DNA of 64,000 nucleotides, from positions 5,845,832 to 5,909,831 of the forward strand of contig NC_064538.1 of the NCBI RefSeq assembly GCF_023856365.1. Reading direction: 5' to 3'. Below are positions 33,176 to 44,736 of the stretch, one piece after another. The translations under genes were made by a program, and so were the position numbers. Below the pieces are notes generated by a model. That model was not told where the DNA came from, searched no databases, and saw only the letters and a program-made list of their open reading frames with translations. Source of the DNA: Brienomyrus brachyistius (lineage: Eukaryota; Chordata; Actinopteri; Osteoglossiformes; Mormyridae). The number at the start of each line of letters is the position of its first letter. The stretch's first letter is position 1.

Positions 33176-34902
33176 ACGGAGGCCTGCATCGGCAGCCCGG
33201 AGATCCACGGGCTTCTGTGACTTAGTGTGAGCGCCGTGCCCTGCCTGCTCTCCGGAACCGGGCAGGAATTAAAAAGTTAAAGTCAAAGAGTCAAAGAAAA
33301 GTTGCTTCGATGGCTGCTTCTACCCGGTCACTGTCAGCAGCGGGAGAGTAAAGAGGCTAAAGAAAAGCATCGATGTTTTTCAGACCACGCAGCTTTACAG
33401 CGGACTTTACCAGTACTAGTCAACCAGTAGATTGACCCCCTCCTTCGCCTTCCAGATCGGAGACAGGAGTTCCATCTGGAGATGCCCAGCAATGAAAAAG
33501 CTGTTCATTACACCTGACCGCGATGCGACGCGTTGCACTTCTGAGACCGGCACTGGAATGATCTCATTTCACAACACCTGCCACCTGCCTCGGCCACCCC
33601 CAACCCCCGCCCCCCCCCCGCCCCGCTCTCTTGTCTGATTTGCTCTTGCGCCTATCCTGCCCTTCCACATCCTGGCCTGGGTGCCAGAAGTGAGGGAACA
33701 CAGTGTTATATTTGTCTCTCTTTATGCACTGTGAAGCCTTCCTGTTGCCCGTTCCAGGTTCTAAATTATATGAGGGTATTTGTGTTCCCTGCACGCCCCC
33801 ACCCACCCACCCCCCCCCAACCTCAGCCTGATCTTCACACCATTCCCCCACCAGCAGGATCCTCCCCCCGGCCCCACCGCGTTCTTCATCTGCGCTCTTG
33901 GCCATATTTTATCATCATCGCTCCAACATCTACACAACATTACCCAAATTACATCTGGCCAGCTACACGTTCCGCACGCTGCACGCGCTCCAAAGGCGGC
34001 TGGCGGCGGCGGCAGGAGGCCACGCATCAATCAAATCCCACCCCGTGAACAGGAGCGGGGGAATGGAGCCAATGGCTGCAGATTTTTTTTCCCCTCCCAT
34101 TCCACTGCAGTTGCGTGGGGGAAATTGGTCCCAGGAAATAAGCAGTTTGGTGCTACTGAGACCTGCGAAGAACCTGCGACGCAAACGAAAGGGAAATGCA
34201 CCCCGTCGACACGCCTGCGGAGGCCCCCTCCGCCCCCGGGTTGTTTTGCACTTCTGTGCCGGTAATAGCACTGGGCCGGTGCCATCCTCGGCTCTGGAGC
34301 CGAAAGGCTGACTGGCGCAGAATTGGCAGCGCGACGCCCCTGCCAGCTCCCCTCCCTGAAATGCCTGCCGGTGTTTGGCGAGGCACCGGAACGTGCCACA
34401 GATGGCAAATGGCTGGACCTCCCGTTCAGCCCCGAGCTCTCGTTCTGGGGTCCACCTGGCATCCGCCTTCGAAATTTGTTATTCAAACCGTCACGGATGG
34501 ACAGATAAATGGATGGGCCTGGTACCACGTTGAAATGAGGAAGGTAGTGGATTCACAGTCTGCTCTTTTGTCTTAAAAATCTCCCAGAAACACCCCAAAA
34601 ATGCTAAACGGCAAACAAGACAAACGCTCCTGTCTCTCGCTGATGCCAACCATTCACATGCTACGTCAAAACGGTCACCTGCCTCTTGCCAGACCACCTT
34701 GACTTGACCTTTTTCTTTCTCCCTTGTCCATGTTTACTGTTCCAGAATGGAAGACGTGACCCCAAGACGGCTCGCCAGTCGCCGAAGGCGTGTGTCTTCT
34801 GCTAACAGCTTCAGCTCGACATGGCGGAGGAGAAAAGACAAGACCAGGGAGGGCAAAAGGCACGAGGTTTTTGGGTGTTATTCGTGGAGGGCACGGGATT
34901 AC
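33176..34902. other. Gene-free sequence, CpG-rich 33.96-34.46 kb
   Basis: CpG is dense from about 33960 to 34460 with long frames on both strands (up to about 165 codons on minus). None resembles a known protein, and the frames overlap each other in both directions, which is typical of GC-rich non-coding DNA. C-rich stretches lie at 33600-33625 and 33810-33830. Confidence 0.45.
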
Positions 34903-34903
34903 C

Positions 34904-34929
34904 ATCGATACAAATTAAAAACAAATAAA
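34904..34929 (+). repeat. 26-bp motif, copy B
   Basis: ATCGATACAAATTAAAAA then CAAATAAA. It is 1.75 kb from copy A, same strand, one substitution. Flanks show only traces of similarity (GGGCACGGGATTACC versus GCCCGGGAGAAGG). Confidence 0.7.
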
Positions 34930-35060
34930 GGTAGAACAAGAACTTTAGATACTGGTGCAGGATCTATTATAGCCTGATTTATAGTGTGCTGACCTACTGC
35001 GGGTTGGGTCACGGAAGGCGCCGAGAGCTGACTCCAGGAGCCCGCCGTCAACGCGACGGC

Positions 35061-35080
35061 CAGTCAATAACCTATTTAAT
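35061..35080 (+). repeat. 20-bp motif, copy A
   Basis: CAGTCAATAACCTATTTAAT, repeated with one change at 35808. Confidence 0.6.
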
Positions 35081-35081
35081 T

Positions 35082-36385
35082 TAATGTCACAGCCAATACC
35101 GGTGAAGCACATTGACAAGGACCCGAATACACCTCTGGAAAGCCCCCACCTGCAAGGACTAGATAAACTGTAAGTGAAAAATTCAATCTTCCTGCCCATG
35201 AATACCTTGGACTCCTTATAAATTATTAAACTCACCCACTTCCAACGGAGTATGTCGAGAGTCTCAGCTCAAAGAAATAATGTCAGTGATTTGGAGCGGA
35301 GAACGATCATGGAGGAATGGAGCCGGGAATCTCACCTGCGTTGCATCTTTTCCGACCCGAAGCTTGTCAAGGCTTATGCCGGACGGCAGCTCTTTCAAAT
35401 TTACCTTTTACCGCGATTTGACTGAGAGAACAACACCCAGGTGCTGCTGGGCATGCAGCCGATGTTCAGTAGGAAAAAGCAAGCGAGAACTGAATGGGAC
35501 CATGCTTAGGTTTAGTGCTGTGATGTAAGCGTAGACACATCTTGATCTTGAGCGGATGATGAAGATTCACTGGGCGTGTGAACGAAACTGGGTGAACCTG
35601 AAAGGGGATGCGAGCGGTTCGGTGTCGTTGCTCGCCGCTTGGCGGACACGCTGTGCCTATTTCTGGACTGGTGTTCGCGAGGTGATCGCCATCCCTTCAC
35701 TTGGATGTGTCGTCCAGTGAAATGCTGGCAGAGGCAGAGGCAAATGCACCTGCGATGTGTCCCTGTAACACCTCTGCTGCAACGGACGCTCCTCCATGTC
35801 CCCAAAGCAGTCAATAACCCATTTAATCGCAGGGTACACACCTGTCAATAACAGCTAGGCCGTGTCCGGGGCACCGGCTAGTAGGAGAGCTGCCCGGCTC
35901 TGATAAAGGACTCATTACCAGCCCTTTATCTTCAGCTGGGTTTGGGGCTAAAACCCTTGGAACATTTCAATAAGTCCTTCTGGCTTTGATGAGTCGCCGT
36001 CATCTTCCAGCAAGAGCCACTAGTACATCATAGCCCTCATGAAAAAGGCTTGATTAGCGTGTCGCTCTGCTGCATGGTTATATTCACGGGGGGCAGTTTT
36101 CAAACATGGCAACGTTACCCCTGGACACCTTCACCTCATCAGCTGCAGCTTAAGTGTCCATTTGTGACGTGGCAGACTGTGCATATGTGTGGATGAAGCC
36201 GTGTAGTGAAGCGAGGTGTATGACGGGATGGAGACTTTATTCTGCCAAAGGGAAAGAGTCGCTGTGACTCAGACATGGAAGGACTTGGGTTGAAAAAATG
36301 AGTTTAACTAAACAGTGGTCAGGAAAGGCTCAAGGAAAACAAAGTGGGAATTGGGTCTTTAGAAGGACAGTGGTGGGATTACGTT
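35082..36385. other. Gene-free sequence
   Basis: Mixed DNA. Minus-strand frames at 35512-35848 have no recognisable domain. No other element is seen apart from the paired 20-bp motif. Confidence 0.45.
35808..35827 (+). repeat. 20-bp motif, copy B
   Basis: CAGTCAATAACCCATTTAAT, one base different from copy A 747 bp upstream. A third partial word, TGTCAATAACAGC, follows at 35843. Confidence 0.6.
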
Positions 36386-36390
36386 TAGGA

Positions 36391-36547
36391 CAGTATTTCT
36401 CAGCTCAGTCCTTCGGGACTCCCAGATAGTTCATAATTTTGCTCCCTCTCAGTTCCTAGCCAATCGAGAACGCTGAATATCTGGTGCAGCAGGGAGCAAA
36501 AATGTGGACTCCCTAGGGGTCCCCAAGGACTAGGCTGAGAAATACCA
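36391..36547. mobile_element. Palindromic hAT-type MITE (157 bp)
   Basis: The two halves are near-perfect reverse complements. CAGTATTTCTCAGCTCAGTC at 36391 pairs with GGACTAGGCTGAGAAATACC at 36527-36546, and AATTTTGCTCCCTCTCAG pairs with AGGGAGCAAAAATG. CAGTGTTTCTCAA-type ends are usual for hAT miniature elements in fish. No clear target duplication remains. Confidence 0.75.
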
Positions 36548-36548
36548 G

Positions 36549-37250
36549 GGTATTTGGGGCTGAGAGAAAAAGGTAAAAAGATGACTGATTATAAGACATA
36601 GCTGCAAGGAAAGTATGAGCGTTTCACCTGACAGTTACCCCATTCCCTTTTACAGCTAGATGCTACTATTTTGGGATTTTGAGAAACCATGCATGAAGAT
36701 ACCTCAGTGTTGCTTGCATGTGACTATGGGTGCAAATTAAGACACAAATTATCATACTAAGACTGCTATATCATGTACAATCCAGTTTTATTTTTTACTA
36801 CTAAAGCCATTAAGTACCTTTTACTGCTCCAGTTCACATACCCATAGACTTGTGGAATTTTCAGCTACACACATGCTAGAACCCTTAGCCAAAGTAACTT
36901 ATGTCTGAACAAACGAGGCACGAATCCCATCTCGCTGACCTTGATTAAAATGCATCACAAGCTAACGCACGCGTCAATACTATTTCCAAACCTCTTGCTA
37001 TGTCAGACAGAGTACTTTCATTGGCTGGAATCGGTCGGTTGCTGATAGTACACAACGATAAGGGGATCATTAAGCTTTGCTTGCCTCTGCTGAAAAAATA
37101 TGGAAAATATGTGCACATTGGAAACCTGCTGTTGATCCATCTGGAGCAGGGAGGCAGGAAGAAGAAAGTGACAGAAAATCAAGTTTACAGACCAGTGCAG
37201 TGAATTCCTTCCTCTGCCTGGGCTGTTTGTTTTGCTTAAAATTGCAGATT
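36549..37250. other. Gene-free sequence
   Basis: No recognised element. The plus frame at 37000-37203 (67 codons) matches nothing. Confidence 0.45.
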
Positions 37251-37252
37251 GA

Positions 37253-37316
37253 ATTTCATGGTGGCTGTGATGGACTGGCATACCAGTCAGGGTGTCCCCC
37301 AGCCTTGTGAACAATG
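37253..37316 (+). mobile_element. SINE-like retroposon fragment
   Basis: GTGATGGACTGGCATACCAG (37267-37286) and GGGTGTCCCCCAGCC resemble the middle of the 8038 family. Short and uncertain. Confidence 0.35.
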
Positions 37317-37399
37317 CTGTCTGTAGTAGCCCCCACCCCCCTCCAGCAACCTTGTACTGAATAAGAAATTGGAATATGGATCGATGAGGTAAAAATAAA

Positions 37400-37692
37400 G
37401 GAAAATTAAACTTCGTTTGCCATTTGCAGAAGAACATCAGAATACATCTTTTCAAATATGTTCAAGTATGCTCTCCTTTGAGCTCTAAAGTTTATGCAGT
37501 CATACACACACATACTGGTGACAGCAAAGCTTAAGTTAAGTTAAGGAGCAGAGTATCTGGAGCATTTTGGGTAGTTGAGGCCCTTGCTCAAGGGCCCGAA
37601 GCACATGTGAATATTCTGCTGAGTCATACCAGCGACCTCCTGCTCAGAGGCACGGAGGCCAACCCACACAGCCTCAGACTGCCCCTGAGCAG
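37400..37692 (-). mobile_element. V-SINE-like SINE, full length, type-2 tail
   Basis: On the minus strand the worn tRNA head (complement of about 37640-37690) is followed by the core CTTGAGCAAGGGCCTCAAC and TGCTCCAG. The tail then reads AAAGGAGAGCATACTTG and ends TCTGATGTTCTTCTGCAAAT. That tail matches the copy at 51.5 kb closely. Confidence 0.8.
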
Positions 37693-37693
37693 C

Positions 37694-40505
37694 TCTCCCT
37701 GACTCTGTTTTGGCTAAAATATTTCTAGAGAAAAAGAAACAGGCTGTTTCCTCTCATACCGTAAAATTATTCTGACTAATACTCTAAAAGGTTATTACTC
37801 AGTCCACAAAGGTGCGAGAAACTAGAGTACCCCCCCCAGCAGGTGCCAGACTAAAAATGCTTTGATAGTAAGTGTGTGACGCTTTACGAGTGCCCACGCT
37901 GGAGAATGTCATAAGAAGGTAATAAAGCAATATTTTGGCTTGCAGTGAAGTTTGCATGGATCACCCTGGGCTTAACCAAAACAGAATATCTTACAGTTTC
38001 AGTTTAGTTTCTATAGATCCCAATTATTCTTGGCTACCAGTGTGGAAGCTTTTTTTCGTGGCTACTTCACTGCAGCCGTGATCAAAATGGTATGAATGTA
38101 ATCTTGCAAACCTCTTGATCGAAGTTACCTGCAATTTTCTCTTTGATGTAGAATAAAAATGAGTAATGCCGCATTTTGCCTTGCGGTAGCAGGACACACC
38201 AGGCAAAATAAACGTTCTTACAATGACAGTATATGCAGATGCATTCAGAACCATCTGGGATTTAATCTGCATATGCTATTCCATTTACAGTAGCTGTAGG
38301 GGCAGTCTTTAAGGTGGAATGCCTTTAGGAAGGCTAAATGAATTCTGGAATAGGCTGCCTTTGTTACATGCTCAGATACACTACCTTAAGTGAATCTAAG
38401 TGGATTATGCGGGGTCCTCGCCATATAAGCCGTATATGTGGTGAATATCCATTAAAATGTCATTCTTTAAATAGCTCTGCTCATGTAAGGCTTTAGCAGA
38501 CCAGCCACACCTACATGTCAAAATTTACAGTACAATTACCCCTGTAATTTTGGAAATTGGTAATAACGTTAATACAGGAAGATGGGAAATTTAAATCATC
38601 ATACCCTGATGATTGATTAGCTGTACAAGGTGTGATTGGCTGTACAGGTAGGCTGAGGTAACATACTTTTATAAATAAAGCGAATGTGCTGTTTTACAAG
38701 CTACAAGAAAGCTACAGTCGGTTCCCTGATACTAGTCATTGAAATAAGTACTCAGGTACCAACCCCCATCTGAGGACGTCCCTGTAATATTGTAAAGACA
38801 GTTTTATCTAAACATGTTTTTACGCTCAAACAGCCACTGAAGTTTTTCCGAATGACAATTTCGTCCCTCTGCTTGTTCATCGTTTATGTACGAATTATGA
38901 AACATTTTTTAAAGTGCTAATTTTCATATAATTAGGATATGCTTATTTCAGAGCAATTAGCATCAATAACATCGCTTAAAAACTGTCAAAAACATTTTGA
39001 TATTAGAATGGTTATTGAAAATTGTTTTTGCGCTGATGTTAGGATGGCAGTGGGAAAGGCAACATGTGTTGTTGTGCTTGGTCCCGGTGCGTGTTTCCCG
39101 GCGATCGCTGGGGAGGTCGTACGCGCTGTGCTTGTGTGTGTTTTAACTGAGTTTGATTCAAACTGATGTGTGTGAAATGTTGACGAATGAGGTGCCTTAA
39201 AGAGGAGTGACACCTGAAGGATATGGCACGACCCCTTTCACGTTTCTGTGTCTGTCCCACGGAGCGTTTGGGGGTGGGGGGGTACATTTTGGCTTTGGAT
39301 GAATTATCTGGTAAATAAGGATCGGTCAGTCAGAAACGATTAGCTGCGACCCAGTGAACATCTCAGCTCCCCCCCCCCCCCCCCCCCCCGTCGGGCAGTG
39401 ACTGGTCAGGCGGCCCATTTGAAGGAGGAAGGTGGGGGGGGGTATGCAGCTCATCTCTTCATCACTGTTCCTCCATCCCATCTCCGCCTTGCACACCTGC
39501 CGGGCTAACCTGACCTCGCTGTGCCTGTCCACCCAGAAGGCTTCACCTTGAATCATCGTTCCATTTATGCCATTGCAGTCTGTGGGGTCGGCAGCCGGGG
39601 GGGTGTGGGGGGGGTGGAGGGACAGACGCTGAAGTCTTCCACCTGGCAGGGAGTCAACGCCCCCTCTCCTCAGGAAACAAGCATAACACGGTTAAGAAAA
39701 GCAAACATGTGCATTAAGGCGTCCATCTTCCAGGGGTGTGTACTGGAGTGTGCTCAGTGCCTCCTATCCCGGTTACTGACTGTACAATGTTCCAGTTCCC
39801 TGTAGGGTGTCTACACTCCAAACTCCATAGTGCTATAACGGGAATCTCCTCCCGGTTTCCTTACCCTGTGAGACAATCGACGGGATATTCCGCTAAGAGT
39901 ATCAGGGCCCCCGAGAGAATCCGTCTGCCCGACCGGGAATCAAATTAAAGGTGCAAAGTTGATCAGCAGGTGCTGCCGCTGAGTCACGGAAGGGGAGGGG
40001 GGGGGGTTGTATTTTTCGCTCTCCTGCAAGGACGGGGGATAAAAGAGACACAAGCCGAACTGCACAGGCCTTACCAGAGCAGGCAAGTCTCGGGGAGAGA
40101 GAGTAGACAGTGTCTGGGTCCCGTCACGCTCCAATAACGGCCGCGATGTAATTTCCACACTGCCACTATGGCCGAGCGAGTCCACACTACACAAGGAGGG
40201 ACAGAAAACAGCTATTACCTCTCAAGCGGCCTAAACGCCTGCACGCCAGTCCGGATTAATGGCCGGGCTGGCCGACTGCATCGAAATTCTCCTGGGTATT
40301 CCCTGGGTTTGTGTTTAGAATTTAAGCTATTTTCGTAATAAACAAAGAGGAAAACTTTTGTTTTTTAAATCAAAAGTACTATTTTTAATCAGAACACAAT
40401 CGACGGTGACTTAAATCATACAGTGTGGCTGAGCCTCCATGCTTACTTTCGCAGTTTCCAAAAACAAAGACCACAGTCTATTAGCAAAACGAGTGCAGAT
40501 ATAAA
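37694..40505. other. Gene-free sequence with C21 run
   Basis: The C run at 39369-39389 and a G-rich patch at 39590-39620 stand out. The rest is A/T-rich, with no element recognised and no coding signal. Confidence 0.45.
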
Positions 40506-40509
40506 CTTT

Positions 40510-40720
40510 CATGGACATCAGCTGCACTTCGGAGACTCGCGACTAGCCTGGATCAATACTGGTCTAATTGCAGATACCATTAGTGTCCATTGATTAACTG
40601 ATTGTTATTGTTGGCGCTGTCGTCTTAGATCATAAGGTTGCAAATCACACCTGTCTTCATGACAAATCATATTATAAAAGCGTCACGTGATGGCAGCTTA
40701 AAAACAACCACCGGTAAATC
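40510..40720. promoter_or_regulatory. Candidate enhancer: TAAT and SOX-type sites
   Basis: CTAATTG and ATTAGTG words precede CCATTGATTAACTG and ATTGTTATTGTTGG (40601-40614), a tandem pair of SOX-type ATTGTT sites. Complex and non-repetitive. Assignment rests on motifs only. Confidence 0.3.
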
Positions 40721-40794
40721 AGAGCGAAACACTTAATATACAGTGGAGAAACAAGGTTCTATTTTATGGTTAATTGTGTGGTGAGTGATTCCAT

Positions 40795-40882
40795 CCATTC
40801 ATCTACTAACCGCATATTCTGGTCAGGGTCAGGGGCCGGAGTCGATCTCAGGCTTCATCGGGCACAAGGCAGGGGTGCAAGA
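40795..40882 (-). mobile_element. SINE-like retroposon 3' tail
   Basis: CATCCATTCATCTACTAACC (40792-40811) is the complement of the GGATGGATG tail, followed by CAGGGTCAGGGGCCGGAGTC and GGGCACAAGGCAGGGGTG. Confidence 0.65.
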
Positions 40883-40883
40883 A

Positions 40884-42840
40884 GATGCTAATAATATTCT
40901 TTTTCATGTAACTTTAGTGTTCATTTGTGTTCAAGATGGGATTTAACTGACTTCTGATCAGCCAATATTGAGCAGGAGTCCAAGTTAGATTTAGGGAGTA
41001 ACACCGTACCTCCCTTTGTCATTCGGGCCCCAGGACGACGCCCCCCTACGTATGATTGGCTGCGGAGTAGAGACAAGGCCGGTTCATACATCAGGCAGTG
41101 GCGGGGGTGGGGGTGGTAAGATTAGGTGCAGGGACATCCATGCTAATTCACCCCCATTACCCCCGTCCCATGGGCCCAGGATTTGGGTAGTCTGGTTTTT
41201 GAGGGGGGTGAGAGGAGGTGAACGGAAAAGGAATTAACCTTCATGTGTTGACACCTTCACACAGCTGGCGTATTAAATGCTACTATCACGGAGAAACTTC
41301 CGGTACAAGCATACATTAGCATCTCATTGGGGGGCCGGGGGGCCGGCTGGTGTAAAATTTATTCATTATGCATGGGGAGGGATACTTAACGCTGAGAAGA
41401 GTAACCAAAAATCTAAACGGTATTCCGTGGGCGTTTTGATTTATGGGTCGTTTTTTCCCCAGCTTTCCCAGTTAAAAACGTGTGGGAGGACCTCGATTCA
41501 TTCGCCTTCCCGCCCCCGCGCTGCATTACCCCATTGGTCAAAGAGGCTCGTCTCGAACAATCAGCAGTAATGAATGTGCATTAGACAAGGCATTTTCCTA
41601 AAATCTCCCCGGCCTGAAAGCACCTGACCTGACGGGATACAGGGATGCCCGTCCTCCCGTTCCCTAGCAGAATGGATCTGGAAGCCATCTTGTCCTCATG
41701 TGACATTTGGCACGGAAGAAGCCTGTAGACTGCTCCCTGAATGCCTGTCGGCTTCCTGTTTTTCTGGAGGATGTTTATGGGAAAATTACAAAAAAAAACA
41801 CAGAAAACACAGAATCATGCCCGTCATGCGTAATTCCCAGGCCTGGGACAAAATTACATCCACCATACCTCTGTTTTGCACAACTCCTTCCGCATGGGCT
41901 TTCTCCTGGGCCACCCCCCCAGCCTGGGACCACTTCCCCAGGTGTTACCCTGGCGACAGTCACCCTGCACAGAGTAATGGGACAAAACCACGGCACATGG
42001 CAAATGCTAACGTATATCTATCACACTAAACCACGGTGAGCCCATCATGCTAATGAACATCTGAGAATCACAATCCTCGGTTTGTTCCGACGTCAGAAAG
42101 ACACAGAGAGCTTTTGATTTGGCTCACCAATAACTACCTACTGTAACCCTCTGCAAAGAGAAGATCGCAGCTAATGGCACAATAGGAAAACTCCCTGTTT
42201 ACTCTCTGAGGACGTCGGGCTGCAGACGAGCTGTGTGAAGCCAGAGACATTGTTAAAAGCAAAATGAGACTATTGCTGTACTCGATGTGGTGAGGCAACC
42301 CCAGCGTGCTACACGTCTCGGACATATTACAGTTCGGTAGCTACCTTGGAATTGTTACGGGATTCAGCCACTCCAAATCCATGACATGGGAGCAACAGAC
42401 AAAATCACAGGGTCTGCATTTTTAGGTAAATAACAGGTGGGAAAACCCTGCTCTTCACCAGCTCCAAGGAGTGGGACTTCAGAAGATTTCGTGAAATTCG
42501 TCCAGACAGACGGCTCTCGCCTGAGAGCTGCGCTTCCCAAGAGCGGAGTGACATTTACGGGACCACGGAAGACCGTGCTTCCCGGAAGAGAGGCTCAGCA
42601 GCCCGGCTCCCTCTCATCATCCCCGTCCTTAAGTGCTGTGTTAGCTGCCTCCTTTCATTTTGTTCCAGGCTAAGAGACTCGACTAATGCACGTGGCCAGG
42701 GAGCGAGAGCACTCAGCAGAAAAGGTGCACTGCCCGGATATCTCGGTGGCAGACTGGGCCACACCACTCTGGAAACAAACATGATTATCACACAAAATAA
42801 CTAAACATGAACTAGGGTCAAGGCCTCTCCATAGAAATCT
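40884..42840. other. Gene-free sequence
   Basis: Includes a GGGGGGCCGGGGGGCCGG stretch at 41329-41346. No recognised element or gene. Confidence 0.45.
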
Positions 42841-42843
42841 ATG

Positions 42844-42935
42844 ACAGTATTTCTTAGCCCAGTCCTCAAGGTCTTGTAGACAGTCCTCATTTTTGCTCCC
42901 TCCCAGCTCCCTGAACTAAGAACAAGCCAATTTCA
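42844..42935. mobile_element. MITE half, same family as 36391
   Basis: CAGTATTTCTTAGCCCAGTC (42845-42864), TTTTTGCTCCCTCCCAGCTC and AGAACAAGCCAAT match the left arm of the 36391 element. The right arm is missing. Confidence 0.65.
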
Positions 42936-42936
42936 A

Positions 42937-44258
42937 TCAAACATCTACAAAGCACAAGGAGGAAAGCCGAACTTTTAGACTTGGCCCAACCCACAATCGT
43001 GTCACTGGGAACCTCAGATTCGCAAGAAAAGGCCCCTGATTTCGCCAGCTGACTCTACTTATCTCTAACAGCATAATCAACCCAATCAGGGCCAGCTGAA
43101 CTTCATTAAGCGCGGCGTCTGCAGGCACAGTGCTGACGATCAGCTGCCGTGGTTTACTGATATTATGAAAGTAGTCAAAAAGCAAACAGGAAGTTTGCTT
43201 TGTGGTTTAAGGTTGTGCCAGAAACAAGCTTTTGCTTTTAAGGATTCATATGCATTGTCTAATTCTTCCAGTTCTGTTTTCTTTTCGGCTGCATTTCTCT
43301 GCTACAAAACGACCCCTTACAGCCTACTTGTCCCCCTGATTAATGAGCAAGTCAGGCTTGTAGTCTCTCAGGCTCTCTCTTTGACCCACTGTGGCTCCTC
43401 CTTTTTCACGGACTAATGTGCTGGGGAATTAGGACCCGAAGGGAGCCCTCTGTCCTCTGCGTCTCCTGCTCAGAAGAGAACGAAAGCAGAGCTTTAAATA
43501 CATCTGCTTTAGAGGGAACCGTCGTCATTTTGGCGAGATGCCCTATTGGTTTATAACTTTCTTTTCATTTTTCCTTTTTTAAACTTCCTCCAGATGATAT
43601 CTGTGGTATTTAAAGTTTTCGTTTTAATTGGGTCCTTTAATGTGGAAAGTGTTTGTTTTATTATGACAAATCATTCTAGTTAGCTTATGAAGCGTGAAAA
43701 TGTTCTTTTGCAGGAATAAATTAAATAAAAGTTGTTTGCTAAACTCATTGTTCATTCATTGATTTGTTAAAATCTGGATAATATGGGTCTTCTGAATGGG
43801 CGCCTCTTTATGGCGACGAAAAGGTGGTATTTTGTGTGTATGTGAGCCCTGTAATGTGCGACAGAGACTTCCATTGCTTCCCATATGCTTCTGGGCATTT
43901 GATGCACACCCTGGGCCTCAAGAGTTGTGTGGAGGTATTTAAGTGAGCGTTTGTAACATGTGCTCCAGCATATTTGATCACATGTGAGGTGTTGCGTTCT
44001 CTGTATGTGACAGCATGTGAGTCTGTCACCGTGTGCCAATCACCATGAAGGGGGAGGGGCCTGATGGATGACACATGTCAGTCCCCCATCTGGAGACAGT
44101 GCAATTCTGGCGTTCCGTTGGCAATCATGCAGCGTACCTCGATTGGTGCCACGATTGGTGTGGGACGTGCCTGACTGGTGCCACCATGCAGGATGATGGT
44201 ACCAGGCGGTACCAAGCTGCATCCTTACCTGGCCCGGGGGAGACATCATTGTACCATC
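42937..44258. other. Gene-free sequence
   Basis: 43540-43770 is A/T-rich and complex and could be conserved. 44130-44225 repeats GATTGGTG and GGTACCA words locally. No gene recognised. Confidence 0.4.
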
Positions 44259-44261
44259 ATT

Positions 44262-44735
44262 GGGTACCGGCAGGTGAAAATTGGCCCAGGTTAATTTGAT
44301 AATCCGATATGTTTCATTGTTTTAATGCAAAATAAAGACACAAAATTTCAATTCATTATCTTTAAGGGTTGTTAAGATATAGCTATTGGGGTACCACCTG
44401 ACCTCATGAGTGGAGACCTCACTTTCATTTCCATTTCTGCCACTGATTGTGGGAATTAGCTACGAATCTCCTGAAAAAATAATGTTTTTCAAACTTTGTT
44501 TTGGTACAAAGAATAGTCAGTTTTTCTCTAGCAGAAAATTGAGGGTGAAACTGACCAATATTTTAGTAGAACCATTGAAATCTACTTTTCCTTTCATTTT
44601 TAATATGTATAGGCTGGCTAAAAGAGTAAGAAATATAAAATAATTTTCATGAAAAAATACTTAAATGTGACATTTCTAGACAGCAAAATAAGAATCTGAA
44701 GCATTTTGGGCTGGTTTTTACTCTTTCTCAAGTGA
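44262..44735 (+). repeat. Dispersed repeat R, copy 1
   Basis: Aligns in order with the reverse complement of 56745-57125: GGTACCGGCAGG near the start, then ACCTGACCTCATGAGTGG (44396-44413), CTCACTTTCATTTCCA, AATACTTAAATGTGACATTT (44657-44676) and GCATTTTGGGCTGGTTTTTA. No terminal repeats or coding content seen. The family is not identified. Confidence 0.7.
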
Positions 44736-44736
44736 A

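Noticed and set aside
33780..34311. Two plus-strand frames of 137-161 codons
   Set aside because: Proline-rich runs from C homopolymers. They overlap in different phases, so they cannot both be real, and neither resembles a protein.
34031..34528. 165-codon frame on minus strand with overlapping frames on plus
   Set aside because: GC-rich, stop-poor DNA. Both strands are open, with no domain, splice sites or start context that I can support.
37000..37203. 67-codon frame with a plausible start
   Set aside because: Short, unmatched, and without flanking splice or promoter signals.
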